64,000 nt of DNA from Bradyrhizobium lablabi (lineage in GTDB: Bacteria > Pseudomonadota > Alphaproteobacteria > Rhizobiales > Xanthobacteraceae). Below, piece after piece: positions 27,696 through 38,025 of this stretch. The translations under genes and the position numbers were made by a program. Within the stretch, counting starts at the first letter, position 1. Every line of letters begins with the position of its first letter. The stretch spans positions 2,294,001-2,358,000 of the forward strand of contig NZ_LT670844.1 of the NCBI RefSeq assembly GCF_900141755.1, written 5' to 3'. Under the pieces are notes generated by a model that worked only from the letters and a program-made list of their open reading frames with translations, did not search any database and was not told the origin of the DNA.

Positions 27696-29096
27696 TCACA
27701 CCACTGGCTTGACGCCGGGCAACGCCGTCACGAGATCGCGGAACTTGGCGCCGCGGATTTCGAAATTGCGGTACTGGTCGAACGAGGCGCAGGCCGGCGA
27801 CAGCAGCACTACGGGATCGGCGAGCCTGGAGGCCTCGGCATCGCGCGCGGCATTGGCAACGGCCACATCCAGCGTCTCGCTGATCTCGTGCGGCACGGCA
27901 TCGCCGAGCGTCGTCGCAAATTCCTGCGCGGCTTCGCCGATCAGATAGGCCTTGTGGATTCGTGAAAAGTATTCGGTGAGGCCCGTGATGCCGCCCTGCT
28001 TCGGCTTGCCGCCGGCGATCCAGAAGATGTCCGCGAAAGACGACAGCGCGTGCGCCGCCGCATCCGCATTGGTGCCCTTGGAGTCGTTGACGAACAGCAC
28101 GTTGCCGCGGCGACCGACCTGCTCCATGCGGTGTGCAAGGCCGGGAAAGCTGCGCAAGCCGTTTTGCAAGGTTTCAGTGGAGACCCCGAGCGCCAGCGCG
28201 CAGGCCGAAGCGCAAGCCGCATTCTGCGCGTTGTGCAGGCCGCGCAAGGAACCGATGCCGCCGATCCGCGCGACCTCGCTACGCGCGCCGCCGGCGGCGC
28301 GCCAGATGATTTCGCGCTCGACATAGATGCCGTCCGGCAGCGGATTTTTCACCGAGATGCGCACCACGCGCGCCCCGGCCTGCTCGATGCGGTCGGCGGT
28401 ATTGCGGCTCCAGCCGTCATCGACGCCGACGATCGCGGTGCCGTCCTTCTGCACGCCCGCGACCAGCCGCTCCTTCACGGCGGCATAATGTTGGAGCGTG
28501 CCGTGGCGGTCGATATGGTCCTCGCTGACATTGAGCAGGATGCCGACGGAGGGATCGAGCGAGGGGCACAGATCGATTTGGTACGACGACATCTCGATCA
28601 CATGCACCCGACCCATGCGCGGCGGTTCCAGCGACAGGATCGGTGTGCCGATATTGCCGCCCATCTGGGCGTCGTAGCCGGCGACGCGCATCAGATGCGC
28701 GATCAGGGCCGTGGTGGTCGATTTGCCGTTGGTGCCGGTGATGGCGACGAACGGCGCATCCGGCGCGTGACGACGCCGTTCGCGGCAGAACAATTCGATA
28801 TCGCCGATCACCTCGACGCCGGCCTGTTGCGCCGCCAGCACCGTCCAGTGCGGCCCCGGGTGCGTCAGCGGCGCGCCGGGCGTCAGCACCAGCGCCGCGA
28901 AATTCGCCCACGACATCTTGCGCAAATCCGCGGTGATAAAGCCGGCCTGCACGGCCTCGGCGAGCTTGTCGGCGCCGTCATCGCTCGCGATCACCTCGGC
29001 GCCGCCCGCTCTCAAGGCGTGGCAACTCGCAAGCCCGGAACCGCCGAGGCCGAACACCGCGACCGTCTTGCCCGCAAAGGAGGTGACGGGGATCAT
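27696..29096 (-). CDS. murD: UDP-N-acetylmuramoylalanine--D-glutamate ligase
   Basis: 466 residues from the ATG at 29096; a GTG three codons upstream is possible. MurD adds D-glutamate. Motifs: N-terminal Rossmann [20 protein letters not shown] loop [21 protein letters not shown]-type region as [11 protein letters not shown], then [15 protein letters not shown] and the C-terminal GGKPKQGGI and [19 protein letters not shown]. All are typical. Downstream is ftsW with an empty hairpin element in the gap, and upstream mraY, again with a repeat between. Confidence 0.97.
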   Translation of the reverse strand: MIPVTSFAGKTVAVFGLGGSGLASCHALRAGGAEVIASDDGADKLAEAVQAGFITADLRKMSWANFAALVLTPGAPLTHPGPHWTVLAAQQAGVEVIGDIELFCRERRRHAPDAPFVAITGTNGKSTTTALIAHLMRVAGYDAQMGGNIGTPILSLEPPRMGRVHVIEMSSYQIDLCPSLDPSVGILLNVSEDHIDRHGTLQHYAAVKERLVAGVQKDGTAIVGVDDGWSRNTADRIEQAGARVVRISVKNPLPDGIYVEREIIWRAAGGARSEVARIGGIGSLRGLHNAQNAACASACALALGVSTETLQNGLRSFPGLAHRMEQVGRRGNVLFVNDSKGTNADAAAHALSSFADIFWIAGGKPKQGGITGLTEYFSRIHKAYLIGEAAQEFATTLGDAVPHEISETLDVAVANAARDAEASRLADPVVLLSPACASFDQYRNFEIRGAKFRDLVTALPGVKPVV

Positions 29097-29105
29097 GACA
29101 GGCAC

Positions 29106-29217
29106 GTCATTCCGGAAACCGCACAGCGGTTATCCGGAATCTCGAGATTCCGGATTGCCGCGGAGCCTGTCATCGGGCCGCGCTTCGCGCGGACCCGTTG
29201 GCGGCCTCCGGAATGAC
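29106..29217. repeat. GTCATTCCGG-type repeat between mraY and murD
   Basis: GTCATTCCGGAAACCGCACA at the left, CCTCCGGAATGAC at the right, with CTCGAGATTCCGG in the middle and a GGGCCGCGCTTCGCGCGGACCC hairpin-like stretch. A variant of the family at 4156-4233. Confidence 0.8.
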
Positions 29218-29238
29218 GGCTGAGAGGATACAAGGTCA

Positions 29239-30345
29239 TCACCGCAGCTTCAGCGTGGAGAGGCCGGCGAGCGCCAGCATCACCGAGATGATCCAGAACC
29301 GGATCACGATCTGCGGTTCGGTCCAGCCCAGTTGCTCGAAATGGTGATGGATCGGCGCCATCCGGAACACCCGCTTGCCGGTGAGCTTGAACGATACCAC
29401 CTGCACGATCACCGACACCGCTTCCAGCACGAACAACCCGCCGATCACGGCGAGCACGATCTCGTGTTTGACCGCGACCGCGATCGAGCCGAGCATGCCG
29501 CCGAGCGCGAGCGAGCCGGTGTCGCCCATGAAGATCGACGCCGGCGGCGCGTTGAACCACAAAAATCCCAGTCCCGCGCCGAGCACCGCACCGCACAGCA
29601 CCGCGAGCTCGCCGGTGCCGGCGACGTAGTTGATCTGGAGATAATCGGAGAATACCGCGTTGCCGACGAGATAGGCGATCAGTCCGAAACTGGCCGCCGC
29701 GATCATCACCGGCACGATGGCGAGACCGTCGAGGCCATCGGTCAGGTTGACCGCGTTGCCGGCGCCGACAATGATGAACGCACCGAACAGCACGAAGAAC
29801 CAGCCGAAATTCAGCACGACCTCCTTGAAGAACGGGATCACGAGCGCGCTGGAGAGCTGGTCGCGTCCAAGCCGGACCAGCGCGTAGCACGCGACGATCG
29901 CGATCACCGCTTCGATCGCGAGCCGGATTTTTCCCGCAAAGCCGCTATGGCTCTGCTTCGTCACTTTCAGATAGTCGTCGTAGAAACCGACGAACCCAAA
30001 ACCGAGCGTCACCGCCAGCACGATCCAGACATAGGGATTGGCCGGATTGGCCCACAGCAATGTCGAGACCACGAGGCCGGAAAGGATCATCAGCCCGCCC
30101 ATGGTCGGCGTACCGATCTTGGTGATGAGATGCGACTGCGGGCCATCGGAGCGGATCGGCTGGCCCTTGCCCTGCCGAAGCCGCAGATGGTCGATGATCC
30201 AGGGTCCGAACAGGAATACGAACAATGCCCCGGTCACCATCGCGCCGCCGGTGCGGAAGGTGATGTAGCGAAACACGTTCAGAAACGGGTGCAAAAAGCC
30301 GAAACCGGGAACCGTATTGGAAAGCTCGATCAGCCAGTAAAACAT
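29239..30345 (-). CDS. mraY: Phospho-N-acetylmuramoyl-pentapeptide-transferase
   Basis: 368 residues with ten membrane segments. MraY moves phospho-MurNAc-pentapeptide from UDP to undecaprenyl phosphate, forming lipid I. Motifs: the N-terminal [12 protein letters not shown], then GFYDDYLKV (DDxxK catalytic Asp pair), [28 protein letters not shown], and the histidine-rich cytoplasmic loop [13 protein letters not shown]. Length and order are standard. The space between mraY and murF (30346-30569) holds no gene. Confidence 0.97.
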   Translation of the reverse strand: MFYWLIELSNTVPGFGFLHPFLNVFRYITFRTGGAMVTGALFVFLFGPWIIDHLRLRQGKGQPIRSDGPQSHLITKIGTPTMGGLMILSGLVVSTLLWANPANPYVWIVLAVTLGFGFVGFYDDYLKVTKQSHSGFAGKIRLAIEAVIAIVACYALVRLGRDQLSSALVIPFFKEVVLNFGWFFVLFGAFIIVGAGNAVNLTDGLDGLAIVPVMIAAASFGLIAYLVGNAVFSDYLQINYVAGTGELAVLCGAVLGAGLGFLWFNAPPASIFMGDTGSLALGGMLGSIAVAVKHEIVLAVIGGLFVLEAVSVIVQVVSFKLTGKRVFRMAPIHHHFEQLGWTEPQIVIRFWIISVMLALAGLSTLKLR

Positions 30346-30569
30346 TCAAATCCGCCCTATACCGCGGCTTTTTCATGCGCGGTTTTGCCGGGAAAGCGCA
30401 TTTCGAGCGCATTCACAATTCTTTTCACCTTCGAGCCCGGCGACCCCTTGATCGTGATGATGTCGCCGGCGCTATTGCAGCAACCGCCCGCGCTTGGAGA
30501 CCAGCCGCGCTTTCGCACATTTCCGCCCCGTTTACCCGGGGAAAGGACGTCCCACAAGGCAGTTAGCTA

Positions 30570-31961
30570 TCAACTCGCCGGCGCCCTCGCCTGCAAGGCG
30601 GCCAACAGCCTCGGCACAAACTTGTTCACCCAGAACATCTTCTTGCTGCCCTTGACCACCACCACGTCGCCGTCCCTGAGCAGGGCCGCGATTTCCCTGG
30701 GCTCAAGCGTCGCCGGGTCTTCATGCCAGCCGAGGCCCTTGGCGGCCGGCAGCAGGTCATACAAATGGCGCATCAAGGGACCGACGCAGTACACGCCGTC
30801 GATTCCGGCAAGATGTTTGGCCAACCCTTTATGATAGGCCGGCGCCTCGACGCCAAGTTCCAGCATGTCGCCCAAAACCGCGATGCGTCGCCCGGCTTTC
30901 AACGGCCGCGCCATCAGGCTGTCGAGCGCCGCGACCATGCTGGCCGGATTGCCGTTGAAGCTGTCGTCAATCAGCGTCGCGCCGCCGGCGGTTTGCTCGA
31001 CGCCGCGCCCACTCATGATGCCGACATGGCCGAGTTCTTTTGCCAGCGTCGCTTCATCCAGGCCCGCGGCGCGAATTGCCGCCAGCGCCGCCAACGCATT
31101 TTGTACACGGTGAGGCGCGCCGGGCGTCAGGCTGAACGCAACCTGCTTGCCCCCCAGTTCAGCGGTTACCTCCCAGTTCTCGCCGTGCGCCGCATGTTTC
31201 AACTCCCGCACGTCCGACGCATCGCCGAAGCGGACGGTTTTGCCGTTCCATTCCGGCGCATCGAGTCCCATCGGCAGCACCAGAACGCCGTCCTTGGGCA
31301 GGCCCTGCGCGATACTGACCTTCTCTCTCCGGATCGCTTCGAGGCTGCCGAGCTTTTCCAGATGGACCGGCTGCACGTTCACGATCAGCGCCACCGTCGG
31401 CTGCGTCAGACCGCTCAAGCGCGAAATCTCGCCGGCCTGGTTCATACCCATTTCGACCACCCATGCGCTGGCTTCGGGGTTGGCATTGCACAGCGTCAGC
31501 GGCACTCCCCAAAAATTATTGAAGCTGCTCGGGCTGGCATACGCTCCGGGGTAAGCGGCGATGAATTCCTTGGTGCTGGTTTTGCCGGCGCTGCCGGTCA
31601 GGCCGATCACCGGCCCCTTGAATCGCGTCCGCGCCGCGCGGCCGAGCGCCCACAGGCCATCGATGAGCGTGTCCTTCACCACCAGTTGCGGGACGCTCAC
31701 GCCATCGATCCGGTGCGGAACGATCATCGCTACCGCGCCGGCCACCTCGGCATTGGCTGCGAATTCCCATCCGTCGCGCGCACTCGCAAAACTCGACATA
31801 AAACCGCCGCTGGGCGTTCCACTCAGCGCCACGAACAAACTTCCCGGTTTTACCAGGCGGCTGTCCTGGGTGACGAAATCGATTTCGGTTGCGGGAAATT
31901 TTTCCGACAGGCGCAGTGCCCGCGCGATTTCGGCAACCGTCCACAATGGCGTCGCGCTCAT
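30570..31961 (-). CDS. murF: UDP-N-acetylmuramoyl-tripeptide--D-alanyl-D-alanine ligase
   Basis: 463 residues. MurF adds the D-Ala-D-Ala made by Ddl to complete the pentapeptide. ATP loop GLTGSAGKTSTKEF, the N-terminal QDSRLVKPGSLFVAL (the uridine-binding type motif shared with MurE), EMGMNQAGEIS, NVQPVHLEKLGS, and DDSFNGNPASM, GDMLELG near the C-terminus. The ATG overlaps the murE stop by four bases (31958-31961), so the pair is coupled. Normal length. Confidence 0.96.
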   Translation of the reverse strand: MSATPLWTVAEIARALRLSEKFPATEIDFVTQDSRLVKPGSLFVALSGTPSGGFMSSFASARDGWEFAANAEVAGAVAMIVPHRIDGVSVPQLVVKDTLIDGLWALGRAARTRFKGPVIGLTGSAGKTSTKEFIAAYPGAYASPSSFNNFWGVPLTLCNANPEASAWVVEMGMNQAGEISRLSGLTQPTVALIVNVQPVHLEKLGSLEAIRREKVSIAQGLPKDGVLVLPMGLDAPEWNGKTVRFGDASDVRELKHAAHGENWEVTAELGGKQVAFSLTPGAPHRVQNALAALAAIRAAGLDEATLAKELGHVGIMSGRGVEQTAGGATLIDDSFNGNPASMVAALDSLMARPLKAGRRIAVLGDMLELGVEAPAYHKGLAKHLAGIDGVYCVGPLMRHLYDLLPAAKGLGWHEDPATLEPREIAALLRDGDVVVVKGSKKMFWVNKFVPRLLAALQARAPAS

Positions 31962-33418
31962 GCGACCCTCGAGGCAAGCGCGGAAGCCACCACATCATGA
32001 TCGCTGAACGGCAATACGCGGTCGCCGACGATCTGTCCGGTCTCGTGGCCCTTGCCGGCGATCAGCAGCGCATCGCCGGGCTCTAGACCGGCAATCGCGT
32101 TATTGATCGCTTCCGCGCGGTCGCCGATTTCGCTGGCGTCCCTCGTCGCGGCCAGGATCGCCGCACGGATCGCTTCAGGTTTCTCGCTGCGCGGATTGTC
32201 GTCGGTGACAATGACATGATCGGCATTCTCGGCGGCAATCGCGCCCATCAGAGGCCGTTTTCCCACGTCGCGGTCTCCGCCGGCGCCGAACACCACGACC
32301 AACCTGCCTTTGGCATAAGGCCGCAGCGCCTGCAGCGCTTTTGCCAACGCATCCGGCTTATGCGCGTAATCGACAAATATCGATGCGCCGTTGCGCTCGC
32401 CGACCCGCTCCAGCCGGCCCTTTGCACCTTCCAAATGTTCGAGGGCTTCGAATACTTGATCGGCCTCGCTGCCGGTGCCGATCGCAAGCCCTGCGGACAC
32501 CAGCGCGTTCTCGATCTGGAATTCGCCGACCAGCGGCAGCCGGACCGCTTGTCTCTCGCCGCGATGTTCGAGCGTGAGTTTTTGCGCAAAACCGTCGATC
32601 TCGGCCTCGAGGAGGCGAATGCCGTCGCCTCTCCCGTCGCCCTTGCGGCCCACGGTAAGAATCCGAAGTTTTCGCGCGCGCGCCGCATCGATCACGGCCT
32701 GCGAACAATCATGATCGGCCGAGATCACCGCGGCGCCATCGGGTGCGACGAGATCGCGGAACAGTCTGAGCTTGGCGGCGAGATAATGCGCGACGTCGGG
32801 ATGGTAATCCATGTGGTCGCGCGACAGATTGGTAAAACCGCCGGCGGCAACGCGCACGCCATCCAATCGATATTGATCGAGCCCGTGCGATGAGGCTTCG
32901 AAGGCGAGGTGCGTGACGCCCTCCGTCGCGATCTCGTCGAGTTGCCGATGCAGCGCGATCGGATCCGGCGTCGTCAGCGATCCGTAGATGGTGCGCTTCG
33001 GCGACACCAGCCCGATGGTGCCGATGCTGGCTGCGGCATGCCCGAGCCTAAGCCAGATCTGCCGCGTGAAGGCTGCGACCGACGTCTTGCCGCTGGTACC
33101 GGTGACGGCGGCGATCGTTGCCGGCTGCCGCGAAAAGAAGCTCGCCGCCGCAAGCGCCAGCGCGCGGCGCGGATTGCGGGTAACGATGAACGGCACGGAC
33201 AACGCGCCTCCCGGCGGATGATCGCCCGCGACCGCGACGGCTCCCGATGCGATCGCCGCATCGATGAAGCGCGCGCCATCGGTCTTCTGGCCGGCGAGCG
33301 CGAAGAACACTTCGCCCGGCTTGACCAGGCGGCTGTCCACCGCAAGGCCTGTGACCACAACCGCTTCCGCCTGCGGGGGGAGCGTGGCGTCATCGCCAAA
33401 GAGGTCGCGAAGTCTCAT
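31958..33418 (-). CDS. murE: UDP-MurNAc-L-Ala-D-Glu--meso-diaminopimelate ligase
   Basis: 486 residues. MurE adds the third residue of the stem peptide. Motifs: DSRLVKPGEVFFAL, ATP loop VTGTSGKTSVAAF, FEASSHGLDQYRLDG, NLSRDHMDYH, and DYAHKPDAL. The DDNPRSE motif close to the C-terminus is the hallmark of enzymes using meso-diaminopimelate, rather than lysine, as expected for a Gram-negative. GGAAG precedes the ATG. The stop overlaps murF. Length is standard. Confidence 0.96.
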   Translation of the reverse strand: MRLRDLFGDDATLPPQAEAVVVTGLAVDSRLVKPGEVFFALAGQKTDGARFIDAAIASGAVAVAGDHPPGGALSVPFIVTRNPRRALALAAASFFSRQPATIAAVTGTSGKTSVAAFTRQIWLRLGHAAASIGTIGLVSPKRTIYGSLTTPDPIALHRQLDEIATEGVTHLAFEASSHGLDQYRLDGVRVAAGGFTNLSRDHMDYHPDVAHYLAAKLRLFRDLVAPDGAAVISADHDCSQAVIDAARARKLRILTVGRKGDGRGDGIRLLEAEIDGFAQKLTLEHRGERQAVRLPLVGEFQIENALVSAGLAIGTGSEADQVFEALEHLEGAKGRLERVGERNGASIFVDYAHKPDALAKALQALRPYAKGRLVVVFGAGGDRDVGKRPLMGAIAAENADHVIVTDDNPRSEKPEAIRAAILAATRDASEIGDRAEAINNAIAGLEPGDALLIAGKGHETGQIVGDRVLPFSDHDVVASALASRVA

Positions 33419-33453
33419 GGTCTTCCAGTCCGGCCGGCGCGTGATATTACGCC

Positions 33454-35202
33454 TTACTGGGTTGTCTTCGATGCCGCAAGAATAAGGCGGTCGGACGGCG
33501 GCAGATCGAAGCGCGGCTCGATGCCCAAAAGCGGCGCAATCCGGGCGATCACATTGCCGCCGGTCGGCACCGCGTTCCAGCCGGAAGTGATGAAACCGTA
33601 GGTTTCCTTCAAGGGCTGCGGCTCGTCGAGCATGATCAGAAGCTGATACTGCGGCTTGTCGGCCGGCAGCACCGCCGTAAACGCGGTGAGCACGTGCTTC
33701 TTGGCGTAGCGGCCGTTGATGACCTTTTCGGCCGTGCCGGTCTTGCCGCCGATATAGTAACCCTTGACGTCGGCTTTTCGGGCGGTGCCGATTTCGGCGT
33801 TGAGCCGCATCAAGAACCGCATCTTCTCTGACGTCTCGGGCTTGATCACCCGCTTTGCCACCGCCATCGCTTCCTGCTCGGTGCGCTTCAGGAAGGTGGG
33901 AGGAATCAGATAGCCGCCGTTCACCAGCGCATCGATGCCCATCACCGCCTGCAGCGGCGCGACCGCCATGCCGTGCCCGAACGCGATCGTCACCGTGTTC
34001 AATTCGCCCCAGTGTCGCGGCACGATCGGGGAAGCGCTTTCGGGCAATTCGGTGCGCAGCCGCTCGAGCTGTCCCATCTTGCGCAAGAACGCCTTGTGCG
34101 CCTCGACGCCCTGCGCCAGCGCGATGCGCGCCGCGCCGACATTGGACGAGAAGGTGAAGACTTCTTTCATGTTGAGGAAGCGGCCCTTCGGCTCGTCGTC
34201 ATGGATCGTGAACTTGCCGTAGTGCAGCGGACCGCGCGCGTCCCACATCGAGTTGAGATCGTACTTGCCGGAATCCAGCGCCATCGCCAGGGTGAAGGCC
34301 TTGAACGTCGATCCCAATTCATAGACGCCCGTGGTCAGGCGGTTGATGCGATCGGGATCGTGCGCCTCTTTCGGGCTGTTGGGATCGAAGTCCGGCACTG
34401 ACACCATCGCCACGATCTCGCCGGTCTTGACGTTGGAGACGAGGCCGGAGGCTGCCTTGGCGTGGAATTTATCCTTGGCCTTCAGGAGTTCGTCGCGCAG
34501 CGCATGCTCGACGCGCAGATCGACCGACAATTCCACCGGCCGCTGCAGCCGGTCGGTGGCAAAGCCGGCGCGATGCAGATCGGCAAGCCCGTTGCTGTCG
34601 AGCCATTTCTCCATCCCGGCGATGCCCTGGTTGTCGATATTGACGAGCCCGATCAGGTGCGCGACTTCGTTGCCGGTGGGATAGACGCGCTTGTTCTCGC
34701 GCAGGAAGCCGATGCCGGGAATGCCGAGGCGGTGAATTTCCTGCTGCTGCTGTGGGGTGATTTCGCGCTTCAGCCAGACAAAGCCTTTTTTCGACGACAG
34801 GCGGTCGCGCACTTCGCCGGTGTCGAGATCGGGCAATGTCGCGGTGAGCAGCTCGATCGCTTCGTCGCGGTCGATGATGCGGCGCGGCTCGCCGAACAAA
34901 CTGGGCGCCTTGACGTCGGTGGCGAGTATTTCGCCGTTGCGGTCGACGATGTCGGGCCGGGCGGTGGCGATGGCGTCTTGCGCGGCGGTGCGGCGCGCGC
35001 CGTGAGCGTCGGCCCCGACCGCGAACATCACGAGCCGCCCGCCGATCACCGCATAGATCGCGGCGAATGCCAGGATCGCAAATCCGACGCGGGCGCGCGC
35101 CTTCGCGGCGCGGTCGACGTTGCGCCCGTAGAGCAGGCTGCGGATCAGCCGCTGCCGCCAGGGCTCGGCGGGTTTTACCGGTGCGGGCGCGGAATCGCTC
35201 AT
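33454..35202 (-). CDS. ftsI: Septal penicillin-binding protein 3 (FtsI)
   Basis: 582 residues. FtsI is the transpeptidase of septal peptidoglycan. One membrane segment near residues 39-62 (VGFAILAFAAIYAVIGGRLV), a pedestal domain, and the transpeptidase domain with its three motifs: STFK (298-301, active serine), SSN (352-354) and KTG (487-489). The start overlaps the ftsL stop by four bases (ATGA, 35199-35202). It works with FtsW, encoded five genes on. Length is normal. Confidence 0.96.
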   Translation of the reverse strand: MSDSAPAPVKPAEPWRQRLIRSLLYGRNVDRAAKARARVGFAILAFAAIYAVIGGRLVMFAVGADAHGARRTAAQDAIATARPDIVDRNGEILATDVKAPSLFGEPRRIIDRDEAIELLTATLPDLDTGEVRDRLSSKKGFVWLKREITPQQQQEIHRLGIPGIGFLRENKRVYPTGNEVAHLIGLVNIDNQGIAGMEKWLDSNGLADLHRAGFATDRLQRPVELSVDLRVEHALRDELLKAKDKFHAKAASGLVSNVKTGEIVAMVSVPDFDPNSPKEAHDPDRINRLTTGVYELGSTFKAFTLAMALDSGKYDLNSMWDARGPLHYGKFTIHDDEPKGRFLNMKEVFTFSSNVGAARIALAQGVEAHKAFLRKMGQLERLRTELPESASPIVPRHWGELNTVTIAFGHGMAVAPLQAVMGIDALVNGGYLIPPTFLKRTEQEAMAVAKRVIKPETSEKMRFLMRLNAEIGTARKADVKGYYIGGKTGTAEKVINGRYAKKHVLTAFTAVLPADKPQYQLLIMLDEPQPLKETYGFITSGWNAVPTGGNVIARIAPLLGIEPRFDLPPSDRLILAASKTTQ

Positions 35203-35603
35203 TGCTGCCCCTCCGATGCTGGCGCCGACGTCGGCACCGAGCCCGTGACCGAAGAGGCGTCGGCGGAGGCATCGATGGTCTGGATCATCGCGCCGATCGG
35301 ATCAGGATCGCCCGGCCTGACCAGGCTAGGGGGCCGTTCCGGCAGGTTCTTCAGTGAATCATATTGCGTGGCGTTGAGCGGCTTTAGCGGCAGATGGCGC
35401 TCGGCGAGACCCTGCAGCCGCAGCGGCGCGTCGAGTTTTGCCCATTCCGAGCGCAGCACCGCGATGGCGTCGCGCTGCTCGCGAATTTCCGCATGCAGCC
35501 GCAACACCCGCTCGGTGCGGGCGGTTGAGTCCATTTTGATCCGGTAGACGTAAGCAGCGGCGAACACCAAAGCGCCGATGACGAGGAGATGGATGATCCG
35601 CAC
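35199..35603 (-). CDS. ftsL: Cell division protein FtsL
   Basis: 134 residues from a GTG at 35603. This start is chosen because AGGGGAGG lies six bases before it and it begins two bases after the rsmH stop; an ATG at 35642 would overlap rsmH by 37 bp and lacks such a site. FtsL is small and bitopic: a membrane segment at the very start (IIHLLVIGALVFAAAYVYRI) then a periplasmic coiled coil with leucine heptads (TERVLRLHAEIREQRDAIAV). It is poorly conserved across bacteria, so identity comes from size, topology and its place between rsmH and ftsI. The C-terminal tail is proline-, serine- and alanine-rich. Confidence 0.88.
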   Translation of the reverse strand: MRIIHLLVIGALVFAAAYVYRIKMDSTARTERVLRLHAEIREQRDAIAVLRSEWAKLDAPLRLQGLAERHLPLKPLNATQYDSLKNLPERPPSLVRPGDPDPIGAMIQTIDASADASSVTGSVPTSAPASEGQQ

Positions 35604-35605
35604 GG

Positions 35606-36601
35606 TCAGCCTCCCCTCATCACGTCGTGGAGCGTCGGCCATGCCGGCAACGAAGCGGCGGCATGCGCGGGCGCTTCCGTGCGTTCGGCCGCGCGCAGTT
35701 TTGCCGACCGCGCGCGCGGGTTGGCGGAAATCTCCGCATCATCCGGCGCGACTGGACGCTTGGTCAGGATGGCAAAACTCGGCGGAGCTAGCGCGATCTC
35801 GGGCAGATGCCGCGAGCCGCCGCCGGCCTTGCCGCGCTCGGCCATGAAATTCTTGACGATGCGGTCTTCCAGCGAATGAAACGACACCACCACCAGCCGG
35901 CCGCCCGGCTTCAGCACGCGTTCCGCCGCCGCCAGCGCCAGATGCAGTTCGTCGAGTTCCGCGTTGACGAAGATGCGCAATGCCTGGAACGTCCGCGTCG
36001 CCGGGTGAATCTCGCCCGGCTTCGAGCGCACGACCTTGGCCACAATATCGGCCAGTGCCCGGGTGGTCGCAATCGGCGCTTCCTTGCGCGCGGCGACGAT
36101 CGCCCTAGCAACGGCGCGCGAATGCCGCTCCTCGCCAAAAATGTAGATGATGTTGGCGAGATCGGTCTCGGACGCTTTCGCGATCACGTCCGCTGCGGTC
36201 GGGCCATCATTCCCCATCCGCATGTCGAGCGGGCCGCCCAGCCGAAACGAGAAGCCGCGCTCGGCCTCGTCGAGCTGCATCGACGACACCCCGACATCCA
36301 TCACGACGCCGTCGACCGCCGCAAAACCTTGTGCAGCGCAAATCTCGGCGAGATTGGAAAACCGGTCCTCGACCAGCGTCAGCTTGCCGCGGGATCGGTC
36401 CACCAGATCGAACCCGCCCAGGATGGCCGACCGGTCGCGGTCGATGCCGACGACGCGGGTTCCCGCGACGTCGAGAATAGCCCTGCTGTAACCGCCGGCG
36501 CCGAAAGTGGCGTCGATATAGATGCCGCCGTCACGGGGGTTCAACAGCTCAATCGCCTGGCGGCCAAGGACGGGAACATGGCGCGGAGGAGCAGGGCTCA
36601 T
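35606..36601 (-). CDS. rsmH: 16S rRNA (cytosine-1402-N4) methyltransferase
   Basis: 331 residues from the ATG at 36601, which follows GGGGGCGG; the frame is open for 75 further codons with no family similarity. RsmH (MraW) methylates C1402 of 16S rRNA with SAM. Motifs: N-terminal [16 protein letters not shown] motif [48 protein letters not shown], and the C-terminal [20 protein letters not shown]. It is the first gene of the minus-strand dcw series; no mraZ is seen upstream, where the chromosome turns to the divergent amidase gene. Confidence 0.96.
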   Translation of the reverse strand: MSPAPPRHVPVLGRQAIELLNPRDGGIYIDATFGAGGYSRAILDVAGTRVVGIDRDRSAILGGFDLVDRSRGKLTLVEDRFSNLAEICAAQGFAAVDGVVMDVGVSSMQLDEAERGFSFRLGGPLDMRMGNDGPTAADVIAKASETDLANIIYIFGEERHSRAVARAIVAARKEAPIATTRALADIVAKVVRSKPGEIHPATRTFQALRIFVNAELDELHLALAAAERVLKPGGRLVVVSFHSLEDRIVKNFMAERGKAGGGSRHLPEIALAPPSFAILTKRPVAPDDAEISANPRARSAKLRAAERTEAPAHAAASLPAWPTLHDVMRGG

Positions 36602-37159
36602 GCCGCCGCCCCCGGCGCGATCCGGCGCAAAACATGGAACTTTGGCTCGAGCGGGCCCATTGCGCCTCAAATCCACAGGCTTCGCCGGGCTTTTCGATTC
36701 GAAAAGCCCTTGCAAGGCAGGACTGCCGATCCCGATTGTTCCCGTTCGCAAGCCCTGGTTTCCGCACGGAATTTCTTGGGCTGCCATGGGATTTCGAGCG
36801 TGAAAGAGGCCTCGGCCGTCCCCCAAAACTGGTTCGGCTCTTCACCACTTAGTAACGGCAGTTAGCGTTAAGAAAGCGTTGAAGGGATGGATACAATCAA
36901 TTGTCCCCTCGGATCGGTGCGGGGGCACCCTTGCGGTGATGCTTCCCGCACACACCTTGGACAAAATGCGAAGGGATAACCCGATCGCACATTGCGCGGA
37001 TGGCAGGGTAAAGGAATAGTAAACGAGGCTCGTGTTGAAAACGTAGCCGTTGCCGCTCTCTTGCCTGGTTTGAGCCATCCTATGCCGCTCGGTTCGTTCG
37101 CATCTGTTGGTGTTGATTCGAAGCGCCGCGTCCTCCCGCTCCCCAGGCCCAATGCGAAC
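36602..37159. other. 558-bp divergent intergenic region between rsmH and the amidase gene
   Basis: No gene recognised. The usual mraZ is absent. The space must contain start signals for both directions; an AT-rich piece (about 36842-36866, CACTTAGTAACGGCAGTTAG) is the best place for the dcw promoter, though no clean -35/-10 pair can be defended. A small inverted repeat (CTTTTCGATTCGAAAAGCCC) lies at about 36689-36708. Confidence 0.4.
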
Positions 37160-37942
37160 ATGAAGACCTTCACTCCCGATTCATCGATCGCTTCCGACGT
37201 CATCCCGTCGATGAATTATGGCGACCGCAACAAGGGCCGCCTGCCCGACATGATCGTGCTGCACTACACCGGAATGCCCGACGTGGAGGGTGCGATCGCG
37301 CAGCTCTGCACCGCGGGCACCGACGTCTCGGCGCATTACATCGTGCTGGAAGACGGCCGAATCGTGCAATGCGTCCCCGAAGGCAAGCGCGCCTGGCATG
37401 CCGGCGTCGCCTCCTGGGCCGGCGAGGAGGACATCAATTCCTGTTCGATCGGCGTCGAGATCATCAATCGCGGCCATGACTGGGGCTATCCGGACTATCC
37501 GCTGCGCCAGATCGCCGCCGTGATCGCGCTGTGCCGCGGCATCATGCTCCGCCGCAAGGTGCCGACCCATCGCGTGCTCGGGCATTCCGATGTCGCACCG
37601 GCGCGCAAGAAGGACCCCGGCGAGAAATTTCCGTGGCATTCGCTGGCCAATTCCGGCGTCGGCCACTGGGTGCAGCCCGCGCCGGTCGTGCGCGGCGAAA
37701 CGCTGAAGCTCGGCACCGACAGCGACGACGTCCGCCACCTGCAGCAGGCGCTGGCAAGATATGGCTACGCGATCCCGATCAACGGCAAATACGATGGCGC
37801 GACCATGGAAGTGGTCACCGCCTTCCAGCGCCATTTCCGCCCCGCCCGCGTCGACGGCATCGCCGATCATTCGACCTTGACCACGCTGCAGGCGCTGCTG
37901 GCGAGCCTCCCGGTCGGCGACAAGGTCGTCGCGGCGAAGTAG
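37160..37942 (+). CDS. N-acetylmuramoyl-L-alanine amidase (AmiD type) with peptidoglycan-binding domain
   Basis: 260 residues from the ATG at 37160; longer starts lack support. The N-terminal Amidase_2 domain has the zinc ligands His in IVLHYTGM (about 32), His in RVLGHSDVAP (about 144) and Asp in KKDPGEKFPW (about 154), and the catalytic-region RAWHAGVASW. The C-terminal 70 residues are a PG_binding_1 domain (GTDSDDVRHLQQALARYGYA). No signal peptide is visible from this start, so a cytoplasmic role in muropeptide recycling (as AmpD) is as likely as an envelope role. Divergent from the dcw cluster. Confidence 0.9.
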   Translation: MKTFTPDSSIASDVIPSMNYGDRNKGRLPDMIVLHYTGMPDVEGAIAQLCTAGTDVSAHYIVLEDGRIVQCVPEGKRAWHAGVASWAGEEDINSCSIGVEIINRGHDWGYPDYPLRQIAAVIALCRGIMLRRKVPTHRVLGHSDVAPARKKDPGEKFPWHSLANSGVGHWVQPAPVVRGETLKLGTDSDDVRHLQQALARYGYAIPINGKYDGATMEVVTAFQRHFRPARVDGIADHSTLTTLQALLASLPVGDKVVAAK

Positions 37943-38025
37943 CGCTTGATCATCGCTTGCTTGGAATATCCCGCCAGCGGAAGTGCGCTCCCTCGCCGCG
38001 CCCTTCGCGGGGAGAGGGTTGGGGT

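Noticed and set aside
29332..30834. Plus-strand frame of 500 codons antisense to mraY and murF
   Set aside because: Charged low-complexity product ([12 protein letters not shown] and similar), no ribosome site; shadow of mraY.
35199..35642. Longer ftsL start at the ATG at 35642
   Set aside because: It would overlap rsmH by 37 bp; the GTG at 35603 has a strong AGGGGAGG at the right distance.
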